Positions 25,095 through 33,873 are shown, counted from the stretch's first letter. The stretch: DNA of 64,000 bases from Mycobacterium saskatchewanense (GCF_010729105.1 NZ_AP022573.1:2542001-2606000); one strand, 5' to 3'. The notes: generated by a model from the sequence alone, not told the origin. Numbers and translations: made by a program.

Positions 25095-26294
25095 ATGACG
25101 GTAGACACGCCCACCGACAGACCCGCCAAATTGGGATCTTCGGTCCCAGGGACCGAAGGCCGCCCCGTCTATTTGGATTGCAATGCCACGACGCCGGTAG
25201 ACCCGCGGGTTGTGGCCGAGGTGATGACCTACATGGCCCATGAGTTCGGCAATTCGGGCAGCCGCACGCATGGATACGGGCAGATCGCCAAAGAACGGGT
25301 TGCCCGCGCCCGCGAGCAGGTAGCCGCAGTGGTCGCTGCCCGGCCGGATGAGGTGACGTTCACAAGCGGCGCAACCGAGAGCAACAATTTGGCGATCCTC
25401 GGCTTGGCGGCGGCAGGTAAGTCCTCTGATCGACGTCACATCGTGTCGACCCAAATCGAACATAAAGCGGTGTTGGAGCCGCTGGCTGCACTCGTTGATC
25501 GCGGTTTCGAAGTCACATTGGTGCCGCCAACTCGGGGCGGCTGGGTCGATCCGGCCGCTATTGCAGAGGCCGTCCGCCCAGACACGCTCTTGGTCTCGGC
25601 GATGGCGGTCAACAACGAGACAGGCGTCATTCAACCAATCGCCGACATTGCAGCTGTGCTGGATCAGCACGACACCTACTTCCACGTGGACGCGGCCCAG
25701 GCATTCGGCAAGCTCAGTGAGCCCCTGCGGTCTCCACGGATCGACATGCTCAGCGTCTCCGGGCACAAAGTCTTTGCCCCCAAAGGTATTGGCGCACTCG
25801 TAACCCGACGCCGCGGCTTCCGGCGTATCCCATTGGAACCACTGATGTTCGGCGGTGGGCAGGAACGAGGGCTCAGGCCCGGCACGCTTCCGGTCGCACT
25901 GATTGCCGGGCTTGGGCTGGCCTCCGAACTAGCGCTCGACGAGTGCGACGCTCGTTCAGAGCGGGTTGCGGCAATCAAACGCGAAGCACTGGCCGCATTG
26001 TCACCACTCCAAATTCAAATCAACGGCGACGAAGCGCGCACGGTCCCGCATACTCTCAACTTCTCTGTGCCGGGCGTCGACGCTGAAGCGGCCATCGTCG
26101 CCCTCAAGGATGTCGTCGCGGTATCGAATGGGTCGGCATGCACCTCGCAGAAATACGAACCGAGTCACGTTCTCGTCGCCGCAGAGCTCCAGAAGGAGCG
26201 CATCGACGGTGCCCTCCGGTTCTCCTGGAGTCACCTCAACAATGAGGTGCCGTGGAGCACTGTCGCGCAACGACTCTCACGTTTAGCGGGGTGA
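25095..26294 (+). CDS. dndA: Cysteine desulfurase DndA (IscS-like)
   Basis: 399 residues from MTVDTPTDRPAKLG (25095). An upstream frame to 24966 runs back into the dndB start and is discarded. PLP-dependent enzyme that removes sulfur from cysteine. Visible: YLDCNATTPVDPRV at the start, the PLP-lysine in SVSGHKVFAPKGIGAL, HVDAAQAFGK with the cofactor Asp, and the catalytic Cys loop SNGSACTSQKYEPSHVL. The fusion-free length matches dedicated DndA proteins. It faces away from dndB. It provides sulfur to DndC. Confidence 0.93.
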   Translation: MTVDTPTDRPAKLGSSVPGTEGRPVYLDCNATTPVDPRVVAEVMTYMAHEFGNSGSRTHGYGQIAKERVARAREQVAAVVAARPDEVTFTSGATESNNLAILGLAAAGKSSDRRHIVSTQIEHKAVLEPLAALVDRGFEVTLVPPTRGGWVDPAAIAEAVRPDTLLVSAMAVNNETGVIQPIADIAAVLDQHDTYFHVDAAQAFGKLSEPLRSPRIDMLSVSGHKVFAPKGIGALVTRRRGFRRIPLEPLMFGGGQERGLRPGTLPVALIAGLGLASELALDECDARSERVAAIKREALAALSPLQIQINGDEARTVPHTLNFSVPGVDAEAAIVALKDVVAVSNGSACTSQKYEPSHVLVAAELQKERIDGALRFSWSHLNNEVPWSTVAQRLSRLAG

Positions 26295-26307
26295 CACACG
26301 GGCGACA

Positions 26308-26481
26308 CTACCCTGTTGGATCTTCCCTGATCGTCCTCACAACGTAGTCGATCGCTGCGTCAACATCATCTAAATCATTTTGCTCGTAGATGATTTCGTC
26401 AGTCGAGCGGTCTAAAATCTGTACGGCGGCACCGTGGTACGTGACGTTGATACTGATGTCGTACTCGTCAGGAAGATTCAT
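26308..26481 (-). CDS. Small acidic hypothetical protein, 57 aa
   Basis: ATG 26481 is preceded by AAGGAG at a suitable distance. The product begins MNLPDEYDISINVTYHGAAV and continues with VQILDRSTDEIIYEQNDLDD, ending at TAG 26308-26310. It is acidic, with alternating strand-like residues and a final helix (AAIDYVVRTIRED). Convergent with dndA, 13 bp from its stop. No family recognised, but the ribosome site and regular composition support a real gene. Confidence 0.65.
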   Translation of the reverse strand: MNLPDEYDISINVTYHGAAVQILDRSTDEIIYEQNDLDDVDAAIDYVVRTIREDPTG

Positions 26482-26546
26482 GACGCTCTGCTCCTTTTCT
26501 GTTCCGTCGTGGCTGTTTCCAGCTCAATAATTTCGCTCATGGAGAG

Positions 26547-27458
26547 CTATCCCTCCTGCTCAATCGACAGCCAATCGTCGAGGCTGATACCGAACGCGTG
26601 GGCTTGGCACAGTTCGGCGTCTCGTTGGCATCCGATTTGCGGGTCCACCCATTCGACGAACTCGCGCTCTGGGTGGCTGGCGTCGCGCATGTGGATGAAG
26701 TAGTCGTAGCCGCCGTGACCTCGCATACGGTCGCGGGCCATCCTTGGCGGCAACGTCAGTCGATAGAGCGTCGTGCCACGCACGCCGCGGTCGATCAGTT
26801 CGGCGTCGGAGTCGTACACGAGTTGTTCAAAGGTGAGGTATTGCAGAGCAATAGCACGCTGATCGGAATTGTCGAGCGCGGCGATGTCTTGGATGAGCAG
26901 ATCGTGATTGATCACTTGAAAGTACAGCCGCCGGTCGAACTCGACGCCCTGAAGGAGGTACAGACCGTGCCCGTCGGGCCAGACGACCGCCACGCGGCCG
27001 GTGTCGTCGTGCAGCACGTCTGAGCGACCCTCGGCCAGTCGAACCACCGGTGTCGGCACGATGATGGCCGTCCGGTCGGCGGCGATCAACCAGCCGAGAC
27101 CACTACGGGCAGCTTCGCCGATGGCGTTCTTGAGCCCGACGACGTTGTCAGCGGAGATGACGACCAGATCCGTCAGCGTCAGATGCCGTCGGATCGCGAG
27201 GTGCCGTTGCGCGACGAGTCGGAAGATCAGGCGATGGATGCCGCCGAGACGCTGGCGATCTTCGTCGAGCTCTTGGATGTCTCGGGCGGTCTGCCGCAGC
27301 GGGTGGTCGGCCAGGCGAGGGTCGCGCCGATGGGACGCCGATAGGTGAAGCGCCTCATCGAGATTGGGCACCACCAGGTAACGCGTGCCAGTGTCGGCAT
27401 CATTCGACCTGTAAAACTCAGCGACCAGCTCGACGACGCGAGTGCTGTTGAACGCCAT
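26547..27458 (-). CDS. Hypothetical protein resembling DUF6745
   Basis: 303 residues. The central part GRVAVVWPDGHGLYLLQGVEF is like the WPDG-type segment of actinobacterial DUF6745 proteins. It is followed by QRAIALQYLTFEQLVYDSDA and DRGVRGTTLYRLTLPPRMA, matching that family's order. No nuclease or membrane motif seen. The start is 2 bp after the stop of the next small gene upstream, so both are one operon. Function unknown. Confidence 0.65.
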   Translation of the reverse strand: MAFNSTRVVELVAEFYRSNDADTGTRYLVVPNLDEALHLSASHRRDPRLADHPLRQTARDIQELDEDRQRLGGIHRLIFRLVAQRHLAIRRHLTLTDLVVISADNVVGLKNAIGEAARSGLGWLIAADRTAIIVPTPVVRLAEGRSDVLHDDTGRVAVVWPDGHGLYLLQGVEFDRRLYFQVINHDLLIQDIAALDNSDQRAIALQYLTFEQLVYDSDAELIDRGVRGTTLYRLTLPPRMARDRMRGHGGYDYFIHMRDASHPEREFVEWVDPQIGCQRDAELCQAHAFGISLDDWLSIEQEG

Positions 27459-27460
27459 GG

Positions 27461-27796
27461 TTAGTCGGCAACAATGCGACGCGGCCTCACGGTTGAGCGA
27501 ACGTCGAACTCGGTCTTGCGGATGACTTTCCAGGCGCCGGCCGACACGGTCAGCTCGCGGTGTTGCTGGTTGCTCTTGTGGTGCCGAAGCGGAGTCGGAG
27601 CCGGAAGGTCGACGAACAGGTCGCCGTTCATGGCGACGATCTGCGCGAAAGCCTTATCACTTTCAAGCACGTGATGGTGGCCCGATTCGCTATGCCCGAC
27701 AATGCAACTCAGAACCTCTTCGACTTGGCCGCCAGGTGCGGCCGCGACGGGGAGTAGCAGGATTTCGCCGTGACGGACCGGTGTGCGGTGCGACAT
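27461..27796 (-). CDS. Hypothetical protein, 111 aa
   Basis: Starts at MSHRTPVRHGEILLLPVAAA (27796) with GAAGGA upstream; the frame extends to 27928 without support. Contains CIVGHSESGHHHVLES, a His-rich loop that may bind metal, and a basic tail (DVRSTVRPRRIVAD). In similar elements such proteins accompany the DUF6745-like partner encoded immediately downstream. Function unknown. Confidence 0.65.
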   Translation of the reverse strand: MSHRTPVRHGEILLLPVAAAPGGQVEEVLSCIVGHSESGHHHVLESDKAFAQIVAMNGDLFVDLPAPTPLRHHKSNQQHRELTVSAGAWKVIRKTEFDVRSTVRPRRIVAD

Positions 27797-28005
27797 GACA
27801 GGACCATCCTTCGTGACCGGAATCGGGAAATCCGCACGTGCCGTGACACTAAGGATTGGCGGGCACGGCGAACGATCCGATCGTACGCCTGTTCGAATGC
27901 TCGGACAAGGTTGTGCCAACCGAAACATCGATAAGGTCAGCTACGAAATAAGTTGTACTTTAACGTAATAGGTGTTTTTGACCTCCAGGTTGAAGCTGGT
28001 TCGTA

Positions 28006-28920
28006 CTACCACGACCGTCCGCGACGCACCGGTATCTCACGCACAGGAAGCTCCCACGGTGCCAGCGGGCGGTCAACGATCGGCCGCACATTCTCTGGAG
28101 TGATGCGCTCTTCGTTGTGCTCGCGCTCGTAGATATCAGCGTGGATCTTGTTGTGTTCCGCGAGCGTATCGACCGCCCGCGCAAGAAGAATGTTTAGTCG
28201 CCGGACTTCGGCTTCGGCGGCAGTAAGGCGTTCATAGACCGTAATCGACCGGTGTCCCCCACACCATTGCCGAAGCAGCTCATGATAAGGACGCAAGCGT
28301 TGCCGGTACCACTCGTATTCACGTTCGGGTGTCGTCGTCCGCTCTTCACCGTCGTGCGACTTGTACGTTTTGCCCCGCTTGCAGTGTTCTCGTGCCTCGA
28401 CCTCGCTAGCCATCACTTTGTCGAGGACCGGGACAGGGTTGGCGCGGCAGGCATACTCGGCGACGATCAAGGTGCCATCGGCGGACAACTCGATCACGTC
28501 GTCATGCTCGAACCACTCCACCTGTTCCAGTAAAGCATTGAGCGAGCAACGCATGAGCTGCTCCAGCGCTTCACGGTCACGGACGGTTGTCCCGTCCTTC
28601 ACGCGCGAGCCGCAATACGTGGCAACGTCGCCCGGAATGAGCAGCAAGAAAACCTCTTCCACCGCCCACTCTTCAGCTTCATCGAGCGAGCTTTGGTCAA
28701 GTCGCTGCCAGTTCGCCATCAGCTCGTCGTAGTGCACGACGTCGCTCCAGGGTCCGGGGAGCCGGATCCCCGGCACGTTGTCACAGAGGCCGGCTTTGTC
28801 GCCATCGAGGAACTGAATGTCGACCCGGGTGGTCTGCTTTCGTTTCTCGATGCCAAGGATCTTGACCCGCTCGGACGGTCCGTAGTGCCGCTCCCGGTAG
28901 ATCCACTCGTCCCCAATCAT
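28006..28920 (-). CDS. Hypothetical element-encoded protein, about 304 aa
   Basis: Begins MIGDEWIYRERHYGPSERVK (a GTG three bases earlier is possible). The first 80 residues look like a small beta domain (RVDIQFLDGDKAG). The middle is acidic and helical, and TPEREYEWYRQRLRPYHELL plus LTAAEAEVRRLNILLARAVD indicate helical, partly coiled-coil structure. The C-terminus is Pro/Arg-rich. No family recognised; it is first of a block of unknown cargo genes. Confidence 0.6.
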   Translation of the reverse strand: MIGDEWIYRERHYGPSERVKILGIEKRKQTTRVDIQFLDGDKAGLCDNVPGIRLPGPWSDVVHYDELMANWQRLDQSSLDEAEEWAVEEVFLLLIPGDVATYCGSRVKDGTTVRDREALEQLMRCSLNALLEQVEWFEHDDVIELSADGTLIVAEYACRANPVPVLDKVMASEVEAREHCKRGKTYKSHDGEERTTTPEREYEWYRQRLRPYHELLRQWCGGHRSITVYERLTAAEAEVRRLNILLARAVDTLAEHNKIHADIYEREHNEERITPENVRPIVDRPLAPWELPVREIPVRRGRSW

Positions 28921-29013
28921 CACAGAGACACATCATCGCCGATCGGCGCTACCCGCTGCAGAGCGAACCTGATGGCTTCCATCGACCCGACGCCACGATC
29001 ACGGACGGAAATC

Positions 29014-29472
29014 TTAGCTTTCGGTTTGGTCGTCCCCACCGTGGTCGACGTGAGGCAGATCAATGGGGATCTGTATCTTCCGAGGATGCAGCCGCTCATC
29101 ATCGAAGCCATCGCCCTTCAGGTACTGGGGATCCCCCTGCCCGCGGCGCACCGTCACCCATGAGCCGTCCGAGAGTTGATGTCGACCTGGGCCCTTGAGT
29201 GCAGCCTCCAGCGCCTCGTCATGAAGGCGGATACGCTCGACACGCTCGTCGTCGGTGAGATGACATGAGTGCTCACAAGTTTCGCAGCCGTAGCAGACGC
29301 AACACGAAAGGTTGTCCCACTGCTCCTGCGTATAGCCGGGCGGCGGGGTGTTGATGATCTCGATCTGTGGGTCGTCGTCCACCATTCGTTCAGCGTGACA
29401 GCTCACACCAACATTCTGGGAATGATTTTTTGCCACCGACCCGTAGGACTCGCTCGCCTCGGTGACCTTCAC
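29014..29472 (-). CDS. Cys-rich hypothetical protein
   Basis: About 152 residues if started at GTG 29472, which overlaps the upstream stop as GTGA; MVDDDPQIEIINTPP at 29385 is a shorter option. A dense cluster CCVCYGCETCEHSCH (about residues 57-71) is likely to bind zinc. The C-terminal part has DGSWVTVRRGQGDPQYLK and an acidic His-containing tail. Family not recognised; coupling to the upstream basic protein suggests joint function. Confidence 0.6.
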   Translation of the reverse strand: MKVTEASESYGSVAKNHSQNVGVSCHAERMVDDDPQIEIINTPPPGYTQEQWDNLSCCVCYGCETCEHSCHLTDDERVERIRLHDEALEAALKGPGRHQLSDGSWVTVRRGQGDPQYLKGDGFDDERLHPRKIQIPIDLPHVDHGGDDQTES

Positions 29473-29870
29473 CAAACCTGCCAGTCGGCGTCTCGCACCG
29501 GATGGGTCTGTACCGGCATCGCGACGTGAGCTGCATCAGCCGCCGCCTCGGCGCCGTAACGCACAGCGACCGCGTCAAGCTCCCTCATCATCTGCCGAAG
29601 CGCGGTGCGGTTACGACGGCGATTGCGGCGAGCGGACGTGTGGCGGTAGTTCGCGAATTCGCGATTGCCGGTGGCCCGTGGCAGCCGGTGGAAAGTTCGG
29701 ATGTGTGTCGCTCGCTCCGGGCGCGGTCGGCGGACGAGTCGATCTGCTTGGGCTTCGATGAGGGCCGAATAGCGCAGACTGTCGATCTGGTGGCGTGACC
29801 AGTAGCCCCCGTCGGGGTTCCTGGTGATGTGCCGCCGACTGGCAGGTACGTGATGAACGGTTCGTGACAT
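29469..29870 (-). CDS. Arg-rich hypothetical protein, 133 aa
   Basis: GGAGGT precedes ATG 29870. Very basic and His/Arg-rich: RRHITRNPDGGYWSRHQ, THIRTFHRLPRATGNREFAN and SARRNRRRNRTALRQMM, probably nucleic-acid binding. The C-terminus is Ala-rich. Its stop overlaps the start of the Cys-rich gene. Similar short basic proteins are common in actinobacterial mobile elements; function unknown. Confidence 0.6.
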   Translation of the reverse strand: MSRTVHHVPASRRHITRNPDGGYWSRHQIDSLRYSALIEAQADRLVRRPRPERATHIRTFHRLPRATGNREFANYRHTSARRNRRRNRTALRQMMRELDAVAVRYGAEAAADAAHVAMPVQTHPVRDADWQVW

Positions 29871-29997
29871 GGCGGACCTCCGCCAGCCACCGGTCCTTCC
29901 GGTGCGCTGACTAGAAGTCGGCGCCTGAGAATTTTCCGCTCATGACGGCCATGATCTCACCCACCGCAAATGAATTAGATATGTCGGACGGCGCTGC

Positions 29998-30003
29998 TAC
30001 ATT
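29998..30003 (+). promoter_or_regulatory. Candidate -10 box of a leaderless leader ORF
   Basis: TACATT, preceded by TGC (an extended -10), lies 7 nt upstream of the ATG at 30011. Transcription would therefore begin at that ATG and run through the small leader frame into the gene at 30115. Confidence 0.45.
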
Positions 30004-30010
30004 CAGCCAC

Positions 30011-30082
30011 ATGATCGGACAGCACAGGCCTCGGGACTCCGTGGAGACACCGCGGCCCCTGTCCGTCCTCATCCGGGGGTAG
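30011..30082 (+). CDS. Possible 23-aa leader peptide
   Basis: ATG 30011 to TAG 30080-30082 encodes MIGQHRPRDSVETPRPLSVL plus three residues (I-R-G). It sits directly after a TACATT box in the spacing expected for leaderless mRNA, and ends 33 bp before the TTG of the next gene. It contains many Arg and Pro codons. A translated leader of this kind can couple or attenuate the downstream gene, but coding is not proven. Confidence 0.35.
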   Translation: MIGQHRPRDSVETPRPLSVLIRG

Positions 30083-30114
30083 CGGGCAGGGGCCTTGTCC
30101 CCGGAGGCATTGCC

Positions 30115-30465
30115 TTGTCCCGCACCGATGCCCACGCTCCACTTTGGGTCCGTCTCGCCCGTTGCGAACTCGCTGTCGAAGCGCACCACGCACCTCATCG
30201 CGCCGACTGCGATCTTCCCAGCCGCCCTCCCCTTAAGTGGGAAGGGTGGTTGCCCGCCACCAAGTGTTATTGGGTGTTCCGCTACAACGGCACCAATGTC
30301 TGTTCGTGCTCGATGTGTCATGCGGGCCCTCAACGTCGTCAGGGCAACCGCAATCAGCGGCACCGCGCTCGGACATCGCTCGCCGCCGCGCTCGGTCGCT
30401 GGCGGCATGGTGACGAATCAGCTTTCGACAATGTTGTCGCCCCAGCGCGGAATCACTATTGGTAA
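30115..30465 (+). CDS. Hypothetical basic protein with a Cys cluster
   Basis: 116 residues from TTG 30115, decided by GGAGG at 30103-30107. CYWVFRYNGTNVCSCSMCH gives a zinc-binding Cys cluster. The following RRQGNRNQRHRARTSLAAAL is strongly basic, suggesting nucleic-acid contact. Other frames here are open but give unnatural sequence. Flanked by the possible leader peptide upstream and a 130-bp gap downstream. Family not recognised. Confidence 0.6.
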   Translation: MSRTDAHAPLWVRLARCELAVEAHHAPHRADCDLPSRPPLKWEGWLPATKCYWVFRYNGTNVCSCSMCHAGPQRRQGNRNQRHRARTSLAAALGRWRHGDESAFDNVVAPARNHYW

Positions 30466-30595
30466 CTCGACCGGATTGTTGTACCGCGCACGCCGAAATC
30501 TGCGCAGGCTACGTTGAATCCAATGCGGACTGCCGACGTCGTCTCTGTCGGTGGGCTGAACTACACGCCCGGCGACGTGCGTTTTCAGTGTCCTC

Positions 30596-31669
30596 GTGTA
30601 CCTCTCACCCGGTCCTAGTAATGATTGCCGCCGACAACCCTGCCGTTGTAACCAGACGACGAAGCGTTCTTTCCTGAAAAAGTCAGTTTTAACGGCATAT
30701 CTCTTTGAAACTGTTTCTCGCGGAAATGAACTCGTCCGCCGTCGCGACGACCGAGCCGATGATTACGACCAGGCGATCGCGGTGATGGATCAATGGCGGC
30801 GTGCCGAACCCGGCCACCGGATGCTGACTACCAAACAGCTCGAAGCGCGCTGGGCACGGCAAGACCGCGAGCGCGAGAAAACGCGCGAGCGTCGTGAGCA
30901 GCAGCGAGAAGCGCGAAAGGCCACTTACGACGAGCACCGGGCTGAGGCTCGGTTAGCACTCTTCGAGCAGACCTCGCTCGTCCCGCATGAACGGGATGAG
31001 TTGGCGGGCTACCGCGACGGGACTCTGTTTCCCAAGATGGACGGCACCCGGCGCCGCGAGAAGATCGCAGACCTAGAGCAGTCGATCGCGGACCGGCGCA
31101 CCGAAATCGACCGGCTGGCACCCATCGTCGGTGATCCTGAAACGGTCGTCGACCAGAACGGCTGGCTACCAAGCGAGCGGCGCGAGGCGATGTTGCTTCA
31201 CTACCGATTCGAGCGGGAGCGTCGGGTGCGTGCGCTGCGCACACAGATCCAGGAACAGGCGTCGACCATCGAGAGCACGGCCCGCTGGAAGGTGGCGAGC
31301 CTGCAGCGTGAACTCTACGCACTGCTGGCGGTGCCGCCACTGACCGACGACGACATGTGCAGCGACTGTCCCGTTCCCCTTGCAGACCACGGATGGTGGA
31401 CCATGAGTGGCCCATGCGTCGCCTGGCCGGGACCACGCGCCCGTCTGCGGAAAGCACGCGAAATCTTGGCGGCCGGCATCCGCGAGGCCGAGGCTGTCAA
31501 GCAGCAGGCACCGCGACCCCCGAAACCCGAACCGCTGGCGGTCATCAAGTCCGGCCTGCCAATCGCCGAGATCATGCAGCAGCTCGAGGAACTTCAGACG
31601 CGGTTTCCAGATGCCGAGGTCCGCCGTGGCCGTGCGAACCGATGGGAGCTGTGGCCAAAAGGATCGTGA
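30596..31669 (+). CDS. Highly charged coiled-coil protein
   Basis: Up to 357 residues. The start is uncertain: coding character is clear from about 30690 (TAYLFETVSRGNELVRRR), and ATG 30785 (MDQWRRAEPGHRM) is the first internal Met. Long charged helices (RWARQDREREKTRERREQQR) point to a coiled coil. A central segment TSLVPHERDELAGYRDGTLF and a Cys pair in DDMCSDCPVPLADHGWW follow. Reminiscent of helical accessory proteins of actinobacterial plasmids; function unknown. Its stop is 29 bp from the convergent DUF4062 gene. Confidence 0.65.
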   Translation: MYLSPGPSNDCRRQPCRCNQTTKRSFLKKSVLTAYLFETVSRGNELVRRRDDRADDYDQAIAVMDQWRRAEPGHRMLTTKQLEARWARQDREREKTRERREQQREARKATYDEHRAEARLALFEQTSLVPHERDELAGYRDGTLFPKMDGTRRREKIADLEQSIADRRTEIDRLAPIVGDPETVVDQNGWLPSERREAMLLHYRFERERRVRALRTQIQEQASTIESTARWKVASLQRELYALLAVPPLTDDDMCSDCPVPLADHGWWTMSGPCVAWPGPRARLRKAREILAAGIREAEAVKQQAPRPPKPEPLAVIKSGLPIAEIMQQLEELQTRFPDAEVRRGRANRWELWPKGS

Positions 31670-31697
31670 AGTTGGGCGGCTTGTCGATCGTGGCAGA

Positions 31698-32816
31698 TCA
31701 CCGGTGCCGGTGGAACACCTCGATCAACCGACGGCTCAGAATGCCGCCGACCTCAGGGGCACCGGCATCGAGCGCGGCCAGCGTCACCAACTCGTCGGGC
31801 TCGACTTGTAGCGGCTGATCAGACATCGTCAGGAACTGCGCCCTGTTTCGTGGCATATCGGAAACCTTGCCGATCGACAACGTTCTCACCGGGTCGAGCC
31901 CCACGGCAATCGCAACGTGCGGCGACGAAATCGCTTGCGTGTGGCCGATCAACCGCAGCATGCCCGCGATCTGCAGAGGCAACTGCGTTGGATCGAGAAT
32001 TGCGCCGAGCCCATCGTGGGGTAACGACGCCCACGCCGACACCTGACCGCTTTGGCCGATGCGCAGGCCCAATGTCCGGGCCTCGGCGGCAGAGTTCCAC
32101 CCCGCGGGAGCATCGTCGCCCAGCAGCAGGTAGATAGCATCCTGGGCGGCGCGCGTCTCCAAACCGGCGCGCTCATCGACCAGGCCGCTGCGACGCATCC
32201 GTCCGGCCACCGCATCGCCGAGTTCGGCCAGAGCCCGCGCCGATAACGGAACCCCCGGCGACGGAAGTGCGTGGACTTCAATAGTGGCCGCTGAAAACTG
32301 CTGACCCTGAACACCCAGCGCAAATTGATTGCGCCACTGGATAACCGGGGCCTCGGTCATGGGCGCGAAGCCGAGCGGACTGCCGGCCTCAGCGAGTTCG
32401 CGGATCTTGCCCGCCACCTTGGTCTGCAAGTCCGCCGTCGAGCTGAAGGAGTCGCGGAACACTCCTGCTCCGTAGTCCTCGATCTCCGCGATGAACGCCG
32501 CTTGGTCGGCGTCCAGCTCCACGTTGGATTTGCGGTAGACCACGCGCGGCATTCCTGCCGCCTGAGCGGCCATCCACTCATCGTGGGTGGCGGACTGCCC
32601 CGTGTCCTCAAAGACGTGGCCGTAGTGGGGCCCGACCAACAGTAAGCAGACGTCGGAGCTCTTGACTCCTTCCAGGCATGCCTCTCGGCTGGGCACCGTT
32701 TGCGCCGTGAAGTCCTCAAAGCGCACCGGTGTGTGGCCAATCGCCGAAATCAGTCCCGGTAGAGCGTCGCGCTCTTCTTCGAGCCCCCGACGGACGCTGC
32801 TGATGAAGACTCTCAT
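31698..32816 (-). CDS. DUF4062 (TIR-like fold) protein
   Basis: 372 residues from MRVFISSVRRGLEEERDALP (32816). DUF4062 is a TIR/SEFIR-related alpha-beta domain; here it spans about residues 1-135 and includes SREACLEGVKSSDVCLLLVG and HYGHVFEDTGQSATHDEWMA. The rest lacks NTPase motifs. Its C-terminal half has RTLGLRIGQSGQVSAWASLP, of unknown fold. DUF4062 domains occur in signalling and defence proteins. The ATG overlaps the stop of the upstream gene (ATGA), so the pair is coupled. A defence role is an inference. Confidence 0.75.
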   Translation of the reverse strand: MRVFISSVRRGLEEERDALPGLISAIGHTPVRFEDFTAQTVPSREACLEGVKSSDVCLLLVGPHYGHVFEDTGQSATHDEWMAAQAAGMPRVVYRKSNVELDADQAAFIAEIEDYGAGVFRDSFSSTADLQTKVAGKIRELAEAGSPLGFAPMTEAPVIQWRNQFALGVQGQQFSAATIEVHALPSPGVPLSARALAELGDAVAGRMRRSGLVDERAGLETRAAQDAIYLLLGDDAPAGWNSAAEARTLGLRIGQSGQVSAWASLPHDGLGAILDPTQLPLQIAGMLRLIGHTQAISSPHVAIAVGLDPVRTLSIGKVSDMPRNRAQFLTMSDQPLQVEPDELVTLAALDAGAPEVGGILSRRLIEVFHRHR

Positions 32817-33376
32817 TCGGCTCCTCCCGAAATGACCGCCTCGCGCGCTGTGGCGACGAATCGCTCCCAGCGCTCTCGTTTGGCTTGGTCGCCGAACCAT
32901 GTTTGGATCCCGATGCGTTCGACGGTGCTGCCGAACGCAACCTCGATCTCCAACGGCGTGAAATGCCGATGACTGCCGATCTGGTCGGTCCACGAACGGT
33001 GGTAGACCCGCGTCACCGCGAAGGAAGTCGCGGCACGAAGCGGCAGCGTCCGAGCAGTGAGCGCCGTGGGTTCTACGGGTTTATCGAAGCTCCCGGGTTG
33101 GCGGCGTTGGCGGTCTTCAAGAGCGTCGTAGCCCTCGGGTTCGAACGTCGCCTCGACATGCGCGAGCGCCGATGGCGTGAACGCCCACGTCGACCACGCC
33201 GTCGGCCCAGCCCATGTGTAATTGGTGTGCGATGCCACGATCTGGTCGACGTCGCCGACAAGGACGGCAAGGCAAATCATGACGACATCGGGCGCATTTC
33301 GGGCGCCTGGACTGGGATGGTCCGCGGCGGTGGTGTGGCCAATGACTGTTTGCCACTGGGCGTCGGTGAGATCCAT
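32813..33376 (-). CDS. Hypothetical partner of the DUF4062 protein
   Basis: 187 residues from MDLTDAQWQTVIGHTTAADH (33376), with AAGGAGG 6 nt upstream; the frame extends to 33604 without support. PDVVMICLAVLVGDVDQIVA may be a core helix or strand, and GSHRHFTPLEIEVAFGSTVE plus IQTWFGDQAKRERWERFVAT give a C-terminal domain with aromatic residues. No family recognised. Translational coupling to the DUF4062 gene suggests a two-component unit such as sensor and effector. Confidence 0.65.
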   Translation of the reverse strand: MDLTDAQWQTVIGHTTAADHPSPGARNAPDVVMICLAVLVGDVDQIVASHTNYTWAGPTAWSTWAFTPSALAHVEATFEPEGYDALEDRQRRQPGSFDKPVEPTALTARTLPLRAATSFAVTRVYHRSWTDQIGSHRHFTPLEIEVAFGSTVERIGIQTWFGDQAKRERWERFVATAREAVISGGAE

Positions 33377-33873
33377 GAGCCTCCTTTCCCGACTGGACTC
33401 GACGGTACCGCGGCGCACCGACAGTCCTACCCGCCGAATAAAGACCCCAATGACGAGCGGTTCAGAGGCGTACCGCCTACTACACGCCGTTCGTATTGGT
33501 CGTCGTTGCCGCAGCCTCGACGGTGCCTCCATACAGCCAACGTTCCCCGTCAGTGCGACTACTGCTGACTGACAAAAGTGGTCACCAAATCCCTGCACAC
33601 GCACTGTTTGTTGCCAGGAATTCGGGTGAGGACTATTGCAATATTCTGCCGACTATGTCATAACTATCGGGAGCTGATGCACAGCGATAATGTTGTCCAC
33701 GTTGGCATTTCACATTGCCGATTCGAAGCGGCAGTACTTCACTGCTGACGAGAGACCGCTTCAGAGCGGCGCCCTGAACTGTTTGGTTCTGTTCGGCGCG
33801 CCGTTCTCAAGCCTCTTTGAGATCCATTGACGCAGCGCGCGTCTGGAATGTCAGCGGCAGAAGAGAGGCCATT
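33377..33873. other. Intergenic region between divergent genes
   Basis: About 500 bp without a supported gene. Frames here have no ribosome sites and give unnatural composition. The left end should hold the promoter of the DUF4062 operon and the right end that of the small gene at 33874. The stretch around 33600-33720 is less GC-rich than the rest. Confidence 0.5.

Noticed and set aside
29911..30408. Minus-strand gene of 165 codons
   Set aside because: No ribosome site, and the plus-strand frame at 30115 with a GGAGG site and zinc-type Cys cluster is better supported.
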